From CAYGYG01 sp964354155 (GTDB lineage: Bacteria > Hydrothermota > Tepidihabitantia > SM23-42 > CAYGYG01): a stretch of DNA of 63,618 nt. The notes under the pieces are model-generated. The model was given only the letters and a program-made list of their open reading frames with translations. It was not told where the DNA came from and did not search any database. The stretch covers positions 1-63,618 of the forward strand of contig CAYGYG010000016.1 of assembly GCA_964354155.1 (NCBI GenBank), in the 5' to 3' direction. A program made the translations under genes and the position numbers. This document shows, piece after piece, positions 1-9,108 of the stretch; the stretch's first letter is position 1, and each line of letters starts with the position of its first letter.

Positions 1-1517
1 CACTCGTTGCCGATCCCGGTCATCGACCGCCAGACCCGGTACCCGGCAAAGTCGAGCTCCTTGTAGAACTTGTCGTAGTTCGGCTTGGTCGGGTCGGAAA
101 CTACCTTGTAGTAGGGATCCGGCATCGCCTCGGAGAAGTTGTCCCATAGCAGCGTCACCCGGTGATCGCCCGGCACGCAAACCAGGTTCGGCGAGGGCGG
201 CGGACCGGGCAGTAACCAGTTGTGGTCGTAGATGTACTGCGCCGTCGAACTCTTCCTGGCTAAGTCAAAGGAATCACCCGGCAGACCACCCCACAGTGGA
301 TAGTTGGCGCCAATCACCGCCACCAAAACCACGGTCGAAGATTCCGGCGGCAGAGTGATCGGACCGGTCGCCATGCAGAACCGCTTGTCGGCCCACGTTC
401 GGTCAATCGAATCATACGGGTCGTAGATACGCGTACGATAGTCGTAACCGGCCATCGTCATATACCGCGCCCAGTCCTTGTGCGGATCGAAATCGTAGGT
501 GAACCCCCGGAATGAGGTCAGACCATACTGCTCAATACAGCTCTCGTCAACCCAGTCGTTCACACCGTCCAAGTCCGCATCCCACTTGGCAGCCGGAAGG
601 TGACTCTTGAACCAGGTCTCGCTTACTTCCTGAGAGTCGACGATTGTCCCGGTGTAATCCGGAAAGTACAGAATGCTGTCGCGTTGACGGTCATTGTCCT
701 TGCCGTCTTTGAGCGCGTACGGACTCTGCAGGTAGTCAACTGCAACGCAACCCCAGCCAGGAATGAAATAACCGTCGCAGGTGAAGGCGACATTGTCCAT
801 CCTCAGCGTCTCTCTACCTACCACGTACGTCCGTTTCATTCTTAGGCCGTTGATGTCGTTGAACGCGTTGCCCACGTCGTTGTCCATACAAATACCTACA
901 AAGAGATCTTTTAGCGTATCAGAATGCCTGTTTTTGATTTCGAATCGCAGGTAGATGATGTCGCGGTTGTCGTACAGATTCCAGGCGTAACTCGTCTGGT
1001 AGACCTCGAAGTTGATCGGTCTCGTATCGAGCGGCACATGCGCCGAGGGATCCGCATCATTGTAGACTGTCCAGCCGTCCTGGAACGACTTAGAAGCCTG
1101 GGGCGCCATGGGGAAGACATCCTGGGACGGTGGCCAGTCGGTGGGATAGATGTAGACTCGAGCCAGCGGGTCGCTAATCGATTGGTCGATCATACCCGGC
1201 ACCATTTCGTTCCCACCCGAGGCCGGGTTGTAGCCAAAGGTGACCAGGGTGTCGTAGCCGCCACCAATGTTTTTTTGGCGACAGCCGACCCAGAGCCCGG
1301 CACCGAAGATGTACATGTGGCCGCTGCCTCTTGGCCACTCGCCACCGGCGTCATTGGTCACGATTTGGCCGAACTCGCCGAAACTGGTTATCGGCAACAG
1401 CCACCGATTGACATCATGGTTCTTCAAATCATAAATCCGACCTGGCGGTGAGGCGGTCCGGGCTCGGGCAAACATCGTGACAAGAGAAACCAGTACAAGA
1501 ACCACTGCCCTGCTCAT
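1..1517 (-). CDS. Large secreted protein, 3' end outside window
   Basis: The frame is open from an ATG at 1517 to the left window edge, giving 505 codons without a stop; the C-terminus is not in the window. The start is supported by TAAGGAGG placed 4 nt upstream. The N-terminus is a signal peptide (MSRAVVLVLVSLV, then a short tail ending ARA). The rest is rich in aromatic and Asp/Asn residues, for example VGCRQKNIGGGYDTLV and NHDVNRWLLPITSFGEFG, with a strand-rich, hydrolase-free look. I recognise no catalytic motif. It is the third gene after a TonB receptor and an Fn3-like protein, 9 nt after the latter's stop, so it is probably a cell-surface or secreted partner of that receptor. Such long exported proteins in these lineages often end in a sorting domain, but that part cannot be seen here. 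Confidence 0.8.
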   Translation of the reverse strand, partial: MSRAVVLVLVSLVTMFARARTASPPGRIYDLKNHDVNRWLLPITSFGEFGQIVTNDAGGEWPRGSGHMYIFGAGLWVGCRQKNIGGGYDTLVTFGYNPASGGNEMVPGMIDQSISDPLARVYIYPTDWPPSQDVFPMAPQASKSFQDGWTVYNDADPSAHVPLDTRPINFEVYQTSYAWNLYDNRDIIYLRFEIKNRHSDTLKDLFVGICMDNDVGNAFNDINGLRMKRTYVVGRETLRMDNVAFTCDGYFIPGWGCVAVDYLQSPYALKDGKDNDRQRDSILYFPDYTGTIVDSQEVSETWFKSHLPAAKWDADLDGVNDWVDESCIEQYGLTSFRGFTYDFDPHKDWARYMTMAGYDYRTRIYDPYDSIDRTWADKRFCMATGPITLPPESSTVVLVAVIGANYPLWGGLPGDSFDLARKSSTAQYIYDHNWLLPGPPPSPNLVCVPGDHRVTLLWDNFSEAMPDPYYKVVSDPTKPNYDKFYKELDFAGYRVWRSMTGIGNE

Positions 1518-1526
1518 GTGTCCTCC

Positions 1527-2069
1527 TTAAGATGTGGTTGTTTTTGATCGACCGTTCGTCATACGATCGCGCGCCCCACACTGGCCCTTCAATCGCACCG
1601 TGTCTTCACTCTTCCCCGGTTGGAATCTCAAGGTGAAAGACCTGATCGCCGACCATTCGGTCCCGCCGTTTCGCCATTTGGCGCTTATCGCCTTTACGCG
1701 GCAGTAGTACTTGCGTGAACGCTGTTCCGGCTCGAAGGCGGTGACCGTAACCGACGGGCTTCTCGCGTAGGTAATGATCCGGTACGGGTCGTTCACCAGA
1801 GTGGAGAAAACGCTCGAGGTGTCAATGTCAAGATCATAACGCTCGGCACCCTGGGCCGAACTCCAGCTGAATGTGACCGTCGGCCGGGAAGGGTATGTCC
1901 ACCACAGCGTCGTATCGGCATGCGGTTCGATGAATTTCGGTGCATCAGGAGGGTCGATGATCGAATCATGTTCCGGTTTGTAGCCCCACGGCGGCTCGCA
2001 TCGGTTGGTCAAGACTGCAAGGGTAGCCATCAATCCAGCGAATGCAAGCTTGCTCAATAATGCTTTCAC
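1527..2069 (-). CDS. Fn3-like envelope protein of TonB operon A
   Basis: 180 residues. MKALLSKLAFAGLMATLAVL is a signal peptide followed by NRCEPPW, so a lipid-anchoring Cys is possible although Arg at -1 is not a normal lipobox. The body is one fibronectin-III-like beta sandwich (about residues 45-150) with FSWSSAQGAERYDLDID and a terminal WSAIRSFTLRF strand. Two paralogs lie at 8524-8967 and 9109-9549 and share the DSIIDPP and W.NG.T.WS patterns. The start has GGAGG about 6 nt upstream and lies 18 nt after the receptor stop, so the gene is co-transcribed with it. A role as a receptor-associated surface or periplasmic partner is inferred from position. About 30 residues of Arg/Lys/Thr-rich tail after the sandwich are not seen in the paralogs. 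Confidence 0.82.
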   Translation of the reverse strand: MKALLSKLAFAGLMATLAVLTNRCEPPWGYKPEHDSIIDPPDAPKFIEPHADTTLWWTYPSRPTVTFSWSSAQGAERYDLDIDTSSVFSTLVNDPYRIITYARSPSVTVTAFEPEQRSRKYYCRVKAISAKWRNGGTEWSAIRSFTLRFQPGKSEDTVRLKGQCGARDRMTNGRSKTTTS

Positions 2070-2087
2070 GTGTCCTCCAGAGGCGGC

Positions 2088-4634
2088 CTATAGGTCCAGC
2101 GTCACCCCGAGTCTTGCCCGCCGGGGTGATGTGTAGCAATTGGGCCAGTCCTCAGTTTCCAGATTCAGCTGCCGGACGGCTTCGAAGTACTCGCCGGGCT
2201 CGATAACACCATCGTGATTCAGATCAGCCGCAGGATTGTACATATTGTTGAACAATGTGTAGTATGCGCGATAGTTTTCGGGTCTCATCCGTGCTTCAGG
2301 GATCAGCGTGCCGAGTGGGGCAATGTTGTAACGGAAATCCAGGACATTCATGACTTCCACGTTGAAGTTCAACGAGAAGCGTGACGTCTTGAAGGCCTTC
2401 AAGAGCAGACAATCGATCTGCCGGTTAAAAGGCAGTCTCAGTATGTTTCTTTCTTCGAGCTTTCCTTCTGAACCAGGCTGCGTATACGGGAACCCGTTGC
2501 CAAGATAGCCTAAGAGACATGCCTTTGTCTGAAGCGGCAAATTGACCAAGCCTTGCACAAAAACCCTATGACGTTGGTCAAAGTCGAGGAAGTACTGCTT
2601 TGCCTCGGGCACTTTGCTTGTGTCCAATCCCTGGCTATAATACCGGCCGTATGCCTCCTCGGCATAGGAACTTGTCCCGCGGGCCGTGGAATACGTATAG
2701 GAAATCTTGCCGGAGAATACCTTCTTTCTGAAATCAAGGATTGTCTCAACGCCGTCGATCTTGGCTGATTCGACGTTATAGTAGGTTACATAGCTCTTCG
2801 GCAATGCAAATACCGGCCGCGTGCCCAAGAGATCGACCACATCTTTGTTGAACACACCGAAGACCAGCGAAAGATCTCGTGTCACCGCACCCTGGACACC
2901 TACTTCAAAGCACTTTGTCTTCTCCGGTCTCAGATTGGGATTACCGACCAGAATCGGGCTCAGCAAGTACCAGGGTATGGGAAACAGGCTTAGATTCCGG
3001 TAGCATTGGTCGTACAGGGGCGGCTGAGTGTAGTGACCATAGTTGACTCGCAGCAGAAGCCGGTCGGTGATCAAGAAGGAGCAGCCAATGCGAGGAGAAA
3101 CCGACCTTTTGGGCTGGATCGTATCGATGCCGATATCAAAACGGTCAAAACGGAGTCCGAGCTTCGCGTACATCCCGCGGTAGTCTATGTTATCCTGGAC
3201 ATACGCGGAAAACTCGGTGGGTTTGAACCGGTAATCATCCGTCACTTCGTAGAGACTGTCGTCAACAGCGTACCGAATGATGCTTGTGCGATTCGTCAAG
3301 TCGAGCAGAGCATACTCGATTCCTGCCTTGGCCTCATGGTGCTTATGGATCTGAAGGTTGGTCGAAATGGCGGCCCTTCCTGTCTCGGATGATCGGCTTT
3401 GGCTTTCCGGATAGTCTCCGGCCGTATAGAAATATCCGAAGCGTACCCCATAGGGATTGTTTGTGCCGGTCTGGGGCCATGTTACCGGAGGTCTGAAGGT
3501 AAACCGTTCAATGAGACCGGCGTTCTCATCACGTATGCCGTAGGCCCCCTCGGAAAAGAGCCGGCTCAGGGTCGCACTGACCATGTATCGGGAGCGAATC
3601 AGATAGGTTAGATTCAACGCCTCGAAGTCACCTTCCCTCATGTCCGACCGGTAGTGGTCAAGCCAGTATTTCCAGTGGCTGTTGTACCGGTCGAATTTGC
3701 TCATCGATTTCGCGCCGCTTGTCGTCAACTTGAAGTTGCGGCGCAGGCTGAATTGCCACTTTCCGTAAAATGAGTAGTCGTTTCTTTCCTTATGCGGCAA
3801 GATGAAGAGCTTCGGGTCCCAGTCGTCGGTGTGCATGAAGTCGAACGACGCTAGGCCTTTTGCCTTCTTTGCCAGCGGCACATGCAGGGCAGTCTGGTAG
3901 TTCTCGTAGCCGAAGTCGTAGTAAAAAGGCATAATCCTTTCGGTCTTTGCCGAACTGCCAAGACGCAGGCGGTCGGAGGGGCGTATCGTGACGACGTTGA
4001 TGACCCCGGACATCGCCCGGCCGTACTCCGCATCAAAGCCGCCGGGCAGAAAAATCACTTCTTCGAGAATGCCTCTTGATATATGTATCGCCAGGTCCCC
4101 GGTCAGGGGATCGGTGATCGGCACATTATCGATGATGTAGAGAACCTCATTGGCTCGTCCGCCGCGAACATGTATCGCCGTGTCGAAATTGACCACCGAA
4201 GGCTGGAACATGACGATGCCGGTTTCGTAGTCGAAAGGCAATAGCGCGATATCTTCTTGCTTGATGACGAATGTCGGTGCGACCATCTCTTTTCTGACGG
4301 GCGGCATCTCGCTCGTCACGACGGCGGGTGGGAGTTCAATCGGTTGTTGCGAAAGGGAGACCTTGAGTCTGACGATCTGGCCGATTTCCATCAGGACGTT
4401 CTCAACTAATTTTGTCTGATAACCGACACAGGATACGCTGACCGCATAGCGGCCCGAAGGCACATTGAGAATAAAGAAATCCCCGTTTTCATCGGTCGAG
4501 GCGCCGAGGTCGGTGGTTAGCACGATAACTGACGCATAAGGCAACGGTTCGCCGCTCTCTTCATCGATGACGTTACCCTGTATCTTGCCGTACGTGGCGC
4601 CCACAACTAACACCGCCAACACAAAGCTGCACAT
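2088..4634 (-). CDS. TonB-dependent receptor A with carboxypeptidase-regulatory-like domain
   Basis: 848 residues from ATG 4634. I prefer this over an in-frame ATG at 4670 because AAGGAGGGTTG precedes it directly and it opens straight into the signal peptide CSFVLAVLVVGATYG. Residues about 17-100 form a carboxypeptidase-regulatory-like beta sandwich (GKIQGNVIDEESGEPLPYA, DENGDFFILNVPSGRY). A plug follows (VHVRGGRANEVLYIIDNVPI, GGFDAEYGRAMSGVINV), then a long aromatic-rich 22-strand-type barrel ending RARLGVTLDL. The protein should sit in the outer membrane and import or bind a ligand using TonB energy; the ligand is unknown. A canonical EF-hand loop (D804-LNHDGVIEPGE) lies close to the C-terminus. 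It is closely similar throughout to the receptor at 9567-12110. Its ATG overlaps the stop of the upstream remnant ORF (TGATG), suggesting translational coupling. Confidence 0.93.
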   Translation of the reverse strand: MCSFVLAVLVVGATYGKIQGNVIDEESGEPLPYASVIVLTTDLGASTDENGDFFILNVPSGRYAVSVSCVGYQTKLVENVLMEIGQIVRLKVSLSQQPIELPPAVVTSEMPPVRKEMVAPTFVIKQEDIALLPFDYETGIVMFQPSVVNFDTAIHVRGGRANEVLYIIDNVPITDPLTGDLAIHISRGILEEVIFLPGGFDAEYGRAMSGVINVVTIRPSDRLRLGSSAKTERIMPFYYDFGYENYQTALHVPLAKKAKGLASFDFMHTDDWDPKLFILPHKERNDYSFYGKWQFSLRRNFKLTTSGAKSMSKFDRYNSHWKYWLDHYRSDMREGDFEALNLTYLIRSRYMVSATLSRLFSEGAYGIRDENAGLIERFTFRPPVTWPQTGTNNPYGVRFGYFYTAGDYPESQSRSSETGRAAISTNLQIHKHHEAKAGIEYALLDLTNRTSIIRYAVDDSLYEVTDDYRFKPTEFSAYVQDNIDYRGMYAKLGLRFDRFDIGIDTIQPKRSVSPRIGCSFLITDRLLLRVNYGHYTQPPLYDQCYRNLSLFPIPWYLLSPILVGNPNLRPEKTKCFEVGVQGAVTRDLSLVFGVFNKDVVDLLGTRPVFALPKSYVTYYNVESAKIDGVETILDFRKKVFSGKISYTYSTARGTSSYAEEAYGRYYSQGLDTSKVPEAKQYFLDFDQRHRVFVQGLVNLPLQTKACLLGYLGNGFPYTQPGSEGKLEERNILRLPFNRQIDCLLLKAFKTSRFSLNFNVEVMNVLDFRYNIAPLGTLIPEARMRPENYRAYYTLFNNMYNPAADLNHDGVIEPGEYFEAVRQLNLETEDWPNCYTSPRRARLGVTLDL

Positions 4635-4921
4635 CAACCCTCCTTCAGAGCCTTCCACGGCTCTTTCCATGAACTACTTCGCCACCATATGCCGTTGCCC
4701 GGCACCGATCTCCTCACTCCGTTCGAACCCTCCAAACCGCCGACGTAGATCTTGTTGTTTGTCGCATTATAGGTAAGGGCTCGAGGAAGGACAGTGCCGG
4801 AAAGGGAGTCCGGAACAAAGATCGTTGTCTCCAACCACTGGGCATGGCTGAAGGTAGCGAGTAGAATGCAGAGAATGGCGAGTAAGACAAGCTTGCTTGA
4901 AAGCCTAGACCTTTTTAACAT
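4634..4921 (-). pseudogene. Truncated YVTN-type beta-propeller remnant
   Basis: 95 codons. A good signal peptide (LVLLAILCILLATFSHA) and a strong Shine-Dalgarno (AAAGGAGGAGG) are followed by WLETTIFVPDSLSGT and YNATNNKIYVGG, the hallmark of a first YVTN/SMP-30-like propeller blade. The reading then degenerates into WWRSSSWKEPWKALKEG and stops. A full protein of this type would have several more blades, so this is a 5' remnant left by a deletion. It may still be translated, because its TGA overlaps the ATG of the downstream receptor by one base and a 6-bp hairpin (4647-4664) lies just before the receptor Shine-Dalgarno. It could therefore act as a leader ORF; this is inference. Confidence 0.65.
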
Positions 4922-4940
4922 CGAGACCTCCTCCTTTGTC

Positions 4941-5022
4941 TAGAAACAAGGATCTTACCCTGACGTGTGTGTGCATGCACCTCCCAGCCAGTCTATATAA
5001 AATCCTCACACAAGTCTCACAG
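4941..5022 (-). promoter_or_regulatory. Conserved upstream element of TonB operon A with 11-bp direct repeats
   Basis: On the plus strand AATCCTCACAC (5001-5011) is followed at once by AAGTCTCACAG (5012-5022). On the minus strand this reads as two TGTGAG-type half sites exactly 11 bp apart, the geometry of OmpR/PhoB-family response regulator boxes. The adjoining 60 bp toward the gene is also conserved with 12125-12203 in front of the second receptor. The repeats end about 80 nt before the first start codon. No confident -10 box is assigned. Confidence 0.55.
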
Positions 5023-5363
5023 ACACCCATAAGTTCCAATAAATCAGATAGTCGCAGCCTGCCCCCGGTGTGTTCCAGTCAAACCCGTACGTTTTTTCAT
5101 GTCTGCATGATATCACCGTTCAGGTTTGTCCACTGCCGTTCTCTCCGACGCGTTATACAAATCCGCAGCTGGATTGTCAAGTGTTTTCGGCGCAGGGGAT
5201 AGGGGAGGTCGTGTGCTCCCGATGCTTGTTTGACAAGATGCCTATTGTCTGGGGTGCCTAATAAAAATCAGGGGTCGCCGGTGACCGGACCGCCCGATAG
5301 GCTCCTACCTTACTGTTTAGATGCACAATGTTCAACGGTTGCTGAAACAGGACAGGTGTTCTT
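5023..5363. other. Intergenic stretch without a recognised gene
   Basis: This lies between the operon A upstream element and the stop of the PQQ-propeller gene. Short open frames exist but lack Shine-Dalgarno sites and protein-like composition. No clear terminator is seen; transcription of the propeller operon presumably ends here. Confidence 0.5.
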
Positions 5364-6749
5364 CTACGGTCCTCCCACCCTTCCGCTGTGACGCAAATCG
5401 TGACGAAACATCGGCCAGGGCGTATTGCCCAGTGAACCTGAACCCATCAGGGCATAGAAGTAACCGTTGTATGACCCAAAGTAGATGGTGCCGTTGGGCG
5501 CCATGGCCGGGGCGGTCCAAATCCTATCGCTGGTCTGGTACGTCCAGCGCTGGGTACCGTCCGAGTTGATCGCATAGAAGTAGCCGTCATACGAGCCGAA
5601 GTAGACGGCGCCATCGACCGCCACCAGAGCAGCGCTGCTGATCTGGTCCCGGGCCGAGACGCGCCACTTCAGGGTGCCGTTTGGGTCAATCGCGTAGAAG
5701 AAGTAGTCGACCGAACCGACATAGACCGAGCCGTCGGCACCGATGACCGGCGATGCCTCAACATTGCCTCCGGTCAGGTACCGCCACTTCAAGGTGCCGG
5801 CCGGGTTCAGGGCGTATAGATAGCGATCCGGCGACCCGAAATATATCGTACCATCCGAGGCGATCGCGGGTGACGACATAAGCTGTTGACCCACATAGTA
5901 GCGCCAGGCCAGCGAACCGCCGGTGTCCACCGCATAGAAATAACCATCCGTGCCCCCGAAGTAGATGACGCCGTTCGTGTTGATCGCCGGCGAGGACTGA
6001 ACTGAATTGGGGGTCTGATAGCGCCACTTCATCGTGCTGTCCGGGTTGATCGCGTACAGGTAATTATCCCCGGCACCGACATAGACCGTCCCGTCCGACC
6101 CGACTGCCGGTGAGCAAGTGACATCCCCGCCGGTCTTGAAGCGCCAGCGCAACGAACCATCCGCGTTGAGCGCGTAAAGATATGTATCGGTGGAGCCCAC
6201 GTAGATCGTGCCCGAGGCCGCGATCGCGGGCGATGAGTTGACCGCACCCCCGGTCAGATATCGCCATTTCCGGGACCCATCCGAGTTCAGCGCGTATACA
6301 TAGTTGTCCCCGGCCCCGAAGTAGACCGTGCCGTCCGAGCCCAGCGCCGGCGATGAGCGCATCCATGTGCCGACAATGAAACTCCATCTGAGTTGGCACC
6401 CCTGGATTCCGTTGTAGACGGTGACGCTTACGGTCTCGGATATGCCCTCGTTCTCCGCAGCATCATAGGCCTTGGCGAACACGATATGCCGTGAACTATC
6501 GGGGTAGCTGATGGTCCGCCACCGGTAAGAGTAAGGTTCGGTACTGTCCGAACCTTGCAGCGTATCATCGACATAGAAAGCGACCTCGGTCACTTCCTTA
6601 TTATCAGTTGCCGCCGCGTCGATGCTGATCGTGTCACCTACCACCGCGTTGTTGGCCGGGGCCGTAATCCTTACTTCCGGCGGCTCATTATCACCGCAGC
6701 CCCACCAGGACACGACAAGACCCATCAAGACTAGCGTAAATCTCTTCAT
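5364..6749 (-). CDS. Eight-bladed PQQ-like beta-propeller lipoprotein with N-terminal Ig-like domain
   Basis: 461 residues. The signal peptide ends in SWWGC, a plausible lipobox with Cys18. Residues about 25-110 form a bacterial Ig-like domain (PPEVRITAPANNAVVGD, VAFYVDD). Then come eight consecutive 40-residue repeats of the form SPA(I/V)..DGT(I/V)Y(F/V)G..D.Y.YA(L/I)...G..(K/R)WR, the last ending in PWPMFRHDLRHSG, a common end of PQQ/WD-type surface propellers. No PQQ-dehydrogenase catalytic residues are apparent, so a binding or scaffold role at the outer membrane is more likely than an enzymatic one. The near-perfect 120-bp periodicity points to recent blade amplification. It lies 114 bp after the DUF2330 gene and has AAAGGAGG before the ATG, so it may be the last gene of operon B or have its own promoter. 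Confidence 0.9.
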   Translation of the reverse strand: MKRFTLVLMGLVVSWWGCGDNEPPEVRITAPANNAVVGDTISIDAAATDNKEVTEVAFYVDDTLQGSDSTEPYSYRWRTISYPDSSRHIVFAKAYDAAENEGISETVSVTVYNGIQGCQLRWSFIVGTWMRSSPALGSDGTVYFGAGDNYVYALNSDGSRKWRYLTGGAVNSSPAIAASGTIYVGSTDTYLYALNADGSLRWRFKTGGDVTCSPAVGSDGTVYVGAGDNYLYAINPDSTMKWRYQTPNSVQSSPAINTNGVIYFGGTDGYFYAVDTGGSLAWRYYVGQQLMSSPAIASDGTIYFGSPDRYLYALNPAGTLKWRYLTGGNVEASPVIGADGSVYVGSVDYFFYAIDPNGTLKWRVSARDQISSAALVAVDGAVYFGSYDGYFYAINSDGTQRWTYQTSDRIWTAPAMAPNGTIYFGSYNGYFYALMGSGSLGNTPWPMFRHDLRHSGRVGGP

Positions 6750-6863
6750 TTTTACCTCCTTTGACCATCAGTGCTGCGTCGCTGGAATTTATCGTAGGCA
6801 AAGCCATCACAGAGTCTCCGGGAGCAACGATATGCTCTGTCCTGAAGTCTCAGAGGCATGGTA

Positions 6864-7946
6864 TCATTGACCGATCGGAGGCACCCTGCCCTGACCGCGA
6901 AGTCCTGCTTGTCTTTTCTGCCAGATCTTGGTGAGTGCGTCCTTGGTTCGTCGAAAGAGAATGTATGCAGGCAGGACAACGAGCAGCCAGAGCAGACAAT
7001 TCCCCTGATAGAAATAGTAGACGCCAGCCTCCACAATCTCACGGAACTCATCGTTGTCCGCGGCCGTCCGCAAGACAATGTCCTCGCTGATTGCGGCTGC
7101 CCTGTCGTACCTCATTTCAATCCTGGTTACGAAATCGCCAGTCGAGACAATCCCTGCCAGATCCGGCAGTTCCCTGGTGATTTCCGCAAGTTCTCGCTCG
7201 GTAATTAGATTTGCCGACTTCAGGTTGGCGCCGTCAAAGATCATTTTGTCTCTTGCGACAACGTGCAGGTGAAGTGGAATCTTGGAATCGTAGTAGCTAC
7301 TTGTGCGATATGCATTGAGTGAGGCTGCTTTCGTTGGCATAACTGGCTTATCGACTTGGAACCGAAGCGTGATCCCCACGAAGACCGAATCCAGGGATGT
7401 GCTGAATTCGCCGACAACGAAATGGGTCCAACCCTTATCTATGTATTCCTGAAACAGAGCGCCAGCATTATGCGGTACAACGTATCGTTTTCTCTCAAGC
7501 AGCCGTATGAGGCTGTCAGCCTCAGAAGTCGCGATTGTCAGCGCGGTATCGATTTCTCGCAGAGGGCCGGAAAACACTTCGTAGTAGTCGATCCCGTAGT
7601 CCGCCTCTTTGAAGGCACTGCCGCCGAAGCACCCGTAGTGTTGTGTTTCAGAACCATGAACAAGCGGCGCCGAGAGCCTGGAGAATCCCTTCATCAGGTT
7701 CGTATCGCAATGGGCGATTACAGGGCTGGCCGGCAGGGGGATGACCCAAGCGTTACGGTAGAAGCTTGCATGAATTCGAGTCAAAACGGTGAGTACCTCA
7801 ACACCGTCTGAATACTGGATCAGAATAACCTGGGCCCCACAGAAGGTAGTGTCAGAAGCGTCCCTGGGCGTGACGAACACGCCGACACCATGCACCAGCC
7901 CGCAGGCGAAAAGGATGCAGCATAATAGCGGCTTCGTCTGGTTCAT
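6864..7946 (-). CDS. DUF2330-family exported membrane-anchored protein
   Basis: 360 residues. A signal peptide (LLCCILFACGLVHG) is followed by GVFVTPRDASDTTFCGAQVILIQYSDG and a ...NAWVIPLPASPVI pattern. These are the characteristic start of DUF2330 proteins (conserved Cys, Q-x-x-x-I-x-Y, W-x-I-P-x-P). A single C-terminal membrane helix (CLLWLLVVLPAYILF, about 315-330) precedes a short basic tail, so the bulk faces the periplasm. Function is unknown for the family. The ATG overlaps the stop of the upstream gene by ATGA, so the two are translationally coupled within operon B. Confidence 0.82.
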   Translation of the reverse strand: MNQTKPLLCCILFACGLVHGVGVFVTPRDASDTTFCGAQVILIQYSDGVEVLTVLTRIHASFYRNAWVIPLPASPVIAHCDTNLMKGFSRLSAPLVHGSETQHYGCFGGSAFKEADYGIDYYEVFSGPLREIDTALTIATSEADSLIRLLERKRYVVPHNAGALFQEYIDKGWTHFVVGEFSTSLDSVFVGITLRFQVDKPVMPTKAASLNAYRTSSYYDSKIPLHLHVVARDKMIFDGANLKSANLITERELAEITRELPDLAGIVSTGDFVTRIEMRYDRAAAISEDIVLRTAADNDEFREIVEAGVYYFYQGNCLLWLLVVLPAYILFRRTKDALTKIWQKRQAGLRGQGRVPPIGQ

Positions 7947-8515
7947 AGGCCGATTGTGAAACAGAACGCAAGCCCAGAAAGATTCGTGAAATCAAAGGTT
8001 TGCGCGCAGGGTTGATACTGACTCTCAAGAGGTTTTGATCCAAAAGGTATGTAGTTGATCTTGACTTCCCCACCTAATATTACCCTGCCGATTTTCTTAT
8101 GCACCGCCCACGCCATGAATAGCCCCAAAGAGCGCCTGGGTGTTTCCTGCTGACCTACTGCACCGTCCGACTCTGCAACGGGCTGACTTACGGCTCCCCA
8201 GTAGAAGCCTCCTCCAACTCTTACAGCCGCGCAGTTCAGATCGAAGAATCTCCATCGAATAGTAGTGCCCAGCCCGCAGGACCACATCAAGACATGCAGA
8301 TCGCAACTCTCGAAGAACCGCCCGCTGTAGGGCTTAGCCTTGCGATAGAAGGCGTCGCCGTAGAATCCGAAGGAGAACTCAGTCGGACTAAGATAGGCGG
8401 CGACTGATCCACAGTACAAATAGCTAAATTCACGGCGCCCGCTCACTGCCGACGGGTACAGGAGTCCGATGGTTACATTAGGCGCTAGGGTGGCACAAAC
8501 GAAAAGCAGGATCAT
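7943..8515 (-). CDS. Small outer-membrane beta-barrel-like protein
   Basis: 190 residues from ATG 8515; this start places the signal peptide (MILLFVCATLAPNVTIGLL) at the N-terminus, 8 nt after the upstream stop. A longer frame from 8593 would overlap the upstream gene. The sequence shows alternating polar and aromatic strands with Gly pairs (SYLYCGSVAAYLSPTEFSFG, VRVGGGFYWGAV, VILGGEVKINYIPFG) and ends FCFTIGL, like an 8- to 10-strand barrel with a terminal aromatic region. I do not recognise the family. It sits between an Fn3-like protein and the DUF2330 protein, overlapping the latter by 4 nt. Confidence 0.7.
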   Translation of the reverse strand: MILLFVCATLAPNVTIGLLYPSAVSGRREFSYLYCGSVAAYLSPTEFSFGFYGDAFYRKAKPYSGRFFESCDLHVLMWSCGLGTTIRWRFFDLNCAAVRVGGGFYWGAVSQPVAESDGAVGQQETPRRSLGLFMAWAVHKKIGRVILGGEVKINYIPFGSKPLESQYQPCAQTFDFTNLSGLAFCFTIGL

Positions 8516-8523
8516 TGTGGACG

Positions 8524-8967
8524 TCACTTTCCTATCTGGTACTTTAGTGTGAATGTTCGCGTTTCTGACCACCCGGTCACTCCGTTTCTCCATCTTCTAT
8601 TGACCGCCCTGACGCGCCCGTAATACGTCTGGAATTGATGGACCCCAAGTCCAACAAACCTGCTGACGATTACCGGCGGAGTCTCAACGGTGGTCATCAT
8701 CGAGGTCACGAATGACCCTGCAGTATCAGCGTCGATTTGATACTCCTCGGCATCCTCCACCAAAGTCCAATCGAACGGCACGTAGACGGCCTTTTGATAC
8801 CAGATGACCGTATCAACGCCGGGCTGGAGAAGCCTTGGCGACGTAGGCGGATCGATTATTGAGTCTTGATCCGGCTCCCACAACCCCGGTAGCCTGCATC
8901 GGGAGGAATAAATAGAAAGGGTAACTAGCAACCCGGTGATGATTGATTGGCTCAGCGGCAATCTCAT
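8524..8967 (-). CDS. Fn3-like envelope protein, second copy in operon B
   Basis: 147 residues. A signal peptide is followed by SSRCRLPGLWEPDQDSIIDPP, then a single Fn3-like sandwich ending WSETRTFTLKY. The PGLWEPD motif is shared with the neighbour at 9109-9549, and DSIIDPP with the copy at 1527-2069. The Cys after the signal peptide is conserved in all three, with Arg at -1. It is separated from the previous copy by about 140 bp without a gene. Likely exported and associated with the receptor system; biochemical role unknown. Confidence 0.8.
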   Translation of the reverse strand: MRLPLSQSIITGLLVTLSIYSSRCRLPGLWEPDQDSIIDPPTSPRLLQPGVDTVIWYQKAVYVPFDWTLVEDAEEYQIDADTAGSFVTSMMTTVETPPVIVSRFVGLGVHQFQTYYGRVRAVNRRWRNGVTGWSETRTFTLKYQIGK

Positions 8968-9108
8968 ATCAACTCCAGTCGGTCGGTCGGAGGCGGATCC
9001 TTACACTTGATAGGAAGCGGAAAGCAACCGCGCTCAGGACAAAATAGATCTGTCCCCATTTCATCACCTCGGTTCAACCAACTACGCGCCAGAGCCGGTG
9101 ATGGCTGG
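8968..9108. other. Spacer between the two Fn3-like genes
   Basis: 141 bp with no credible gene. It is longer than the other intra-operon gaps and carries a CTGTCCCCAT stretch reminiscent of the GGGGACAG repeat seen elsewhere in the window. Confidence 0.4.
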
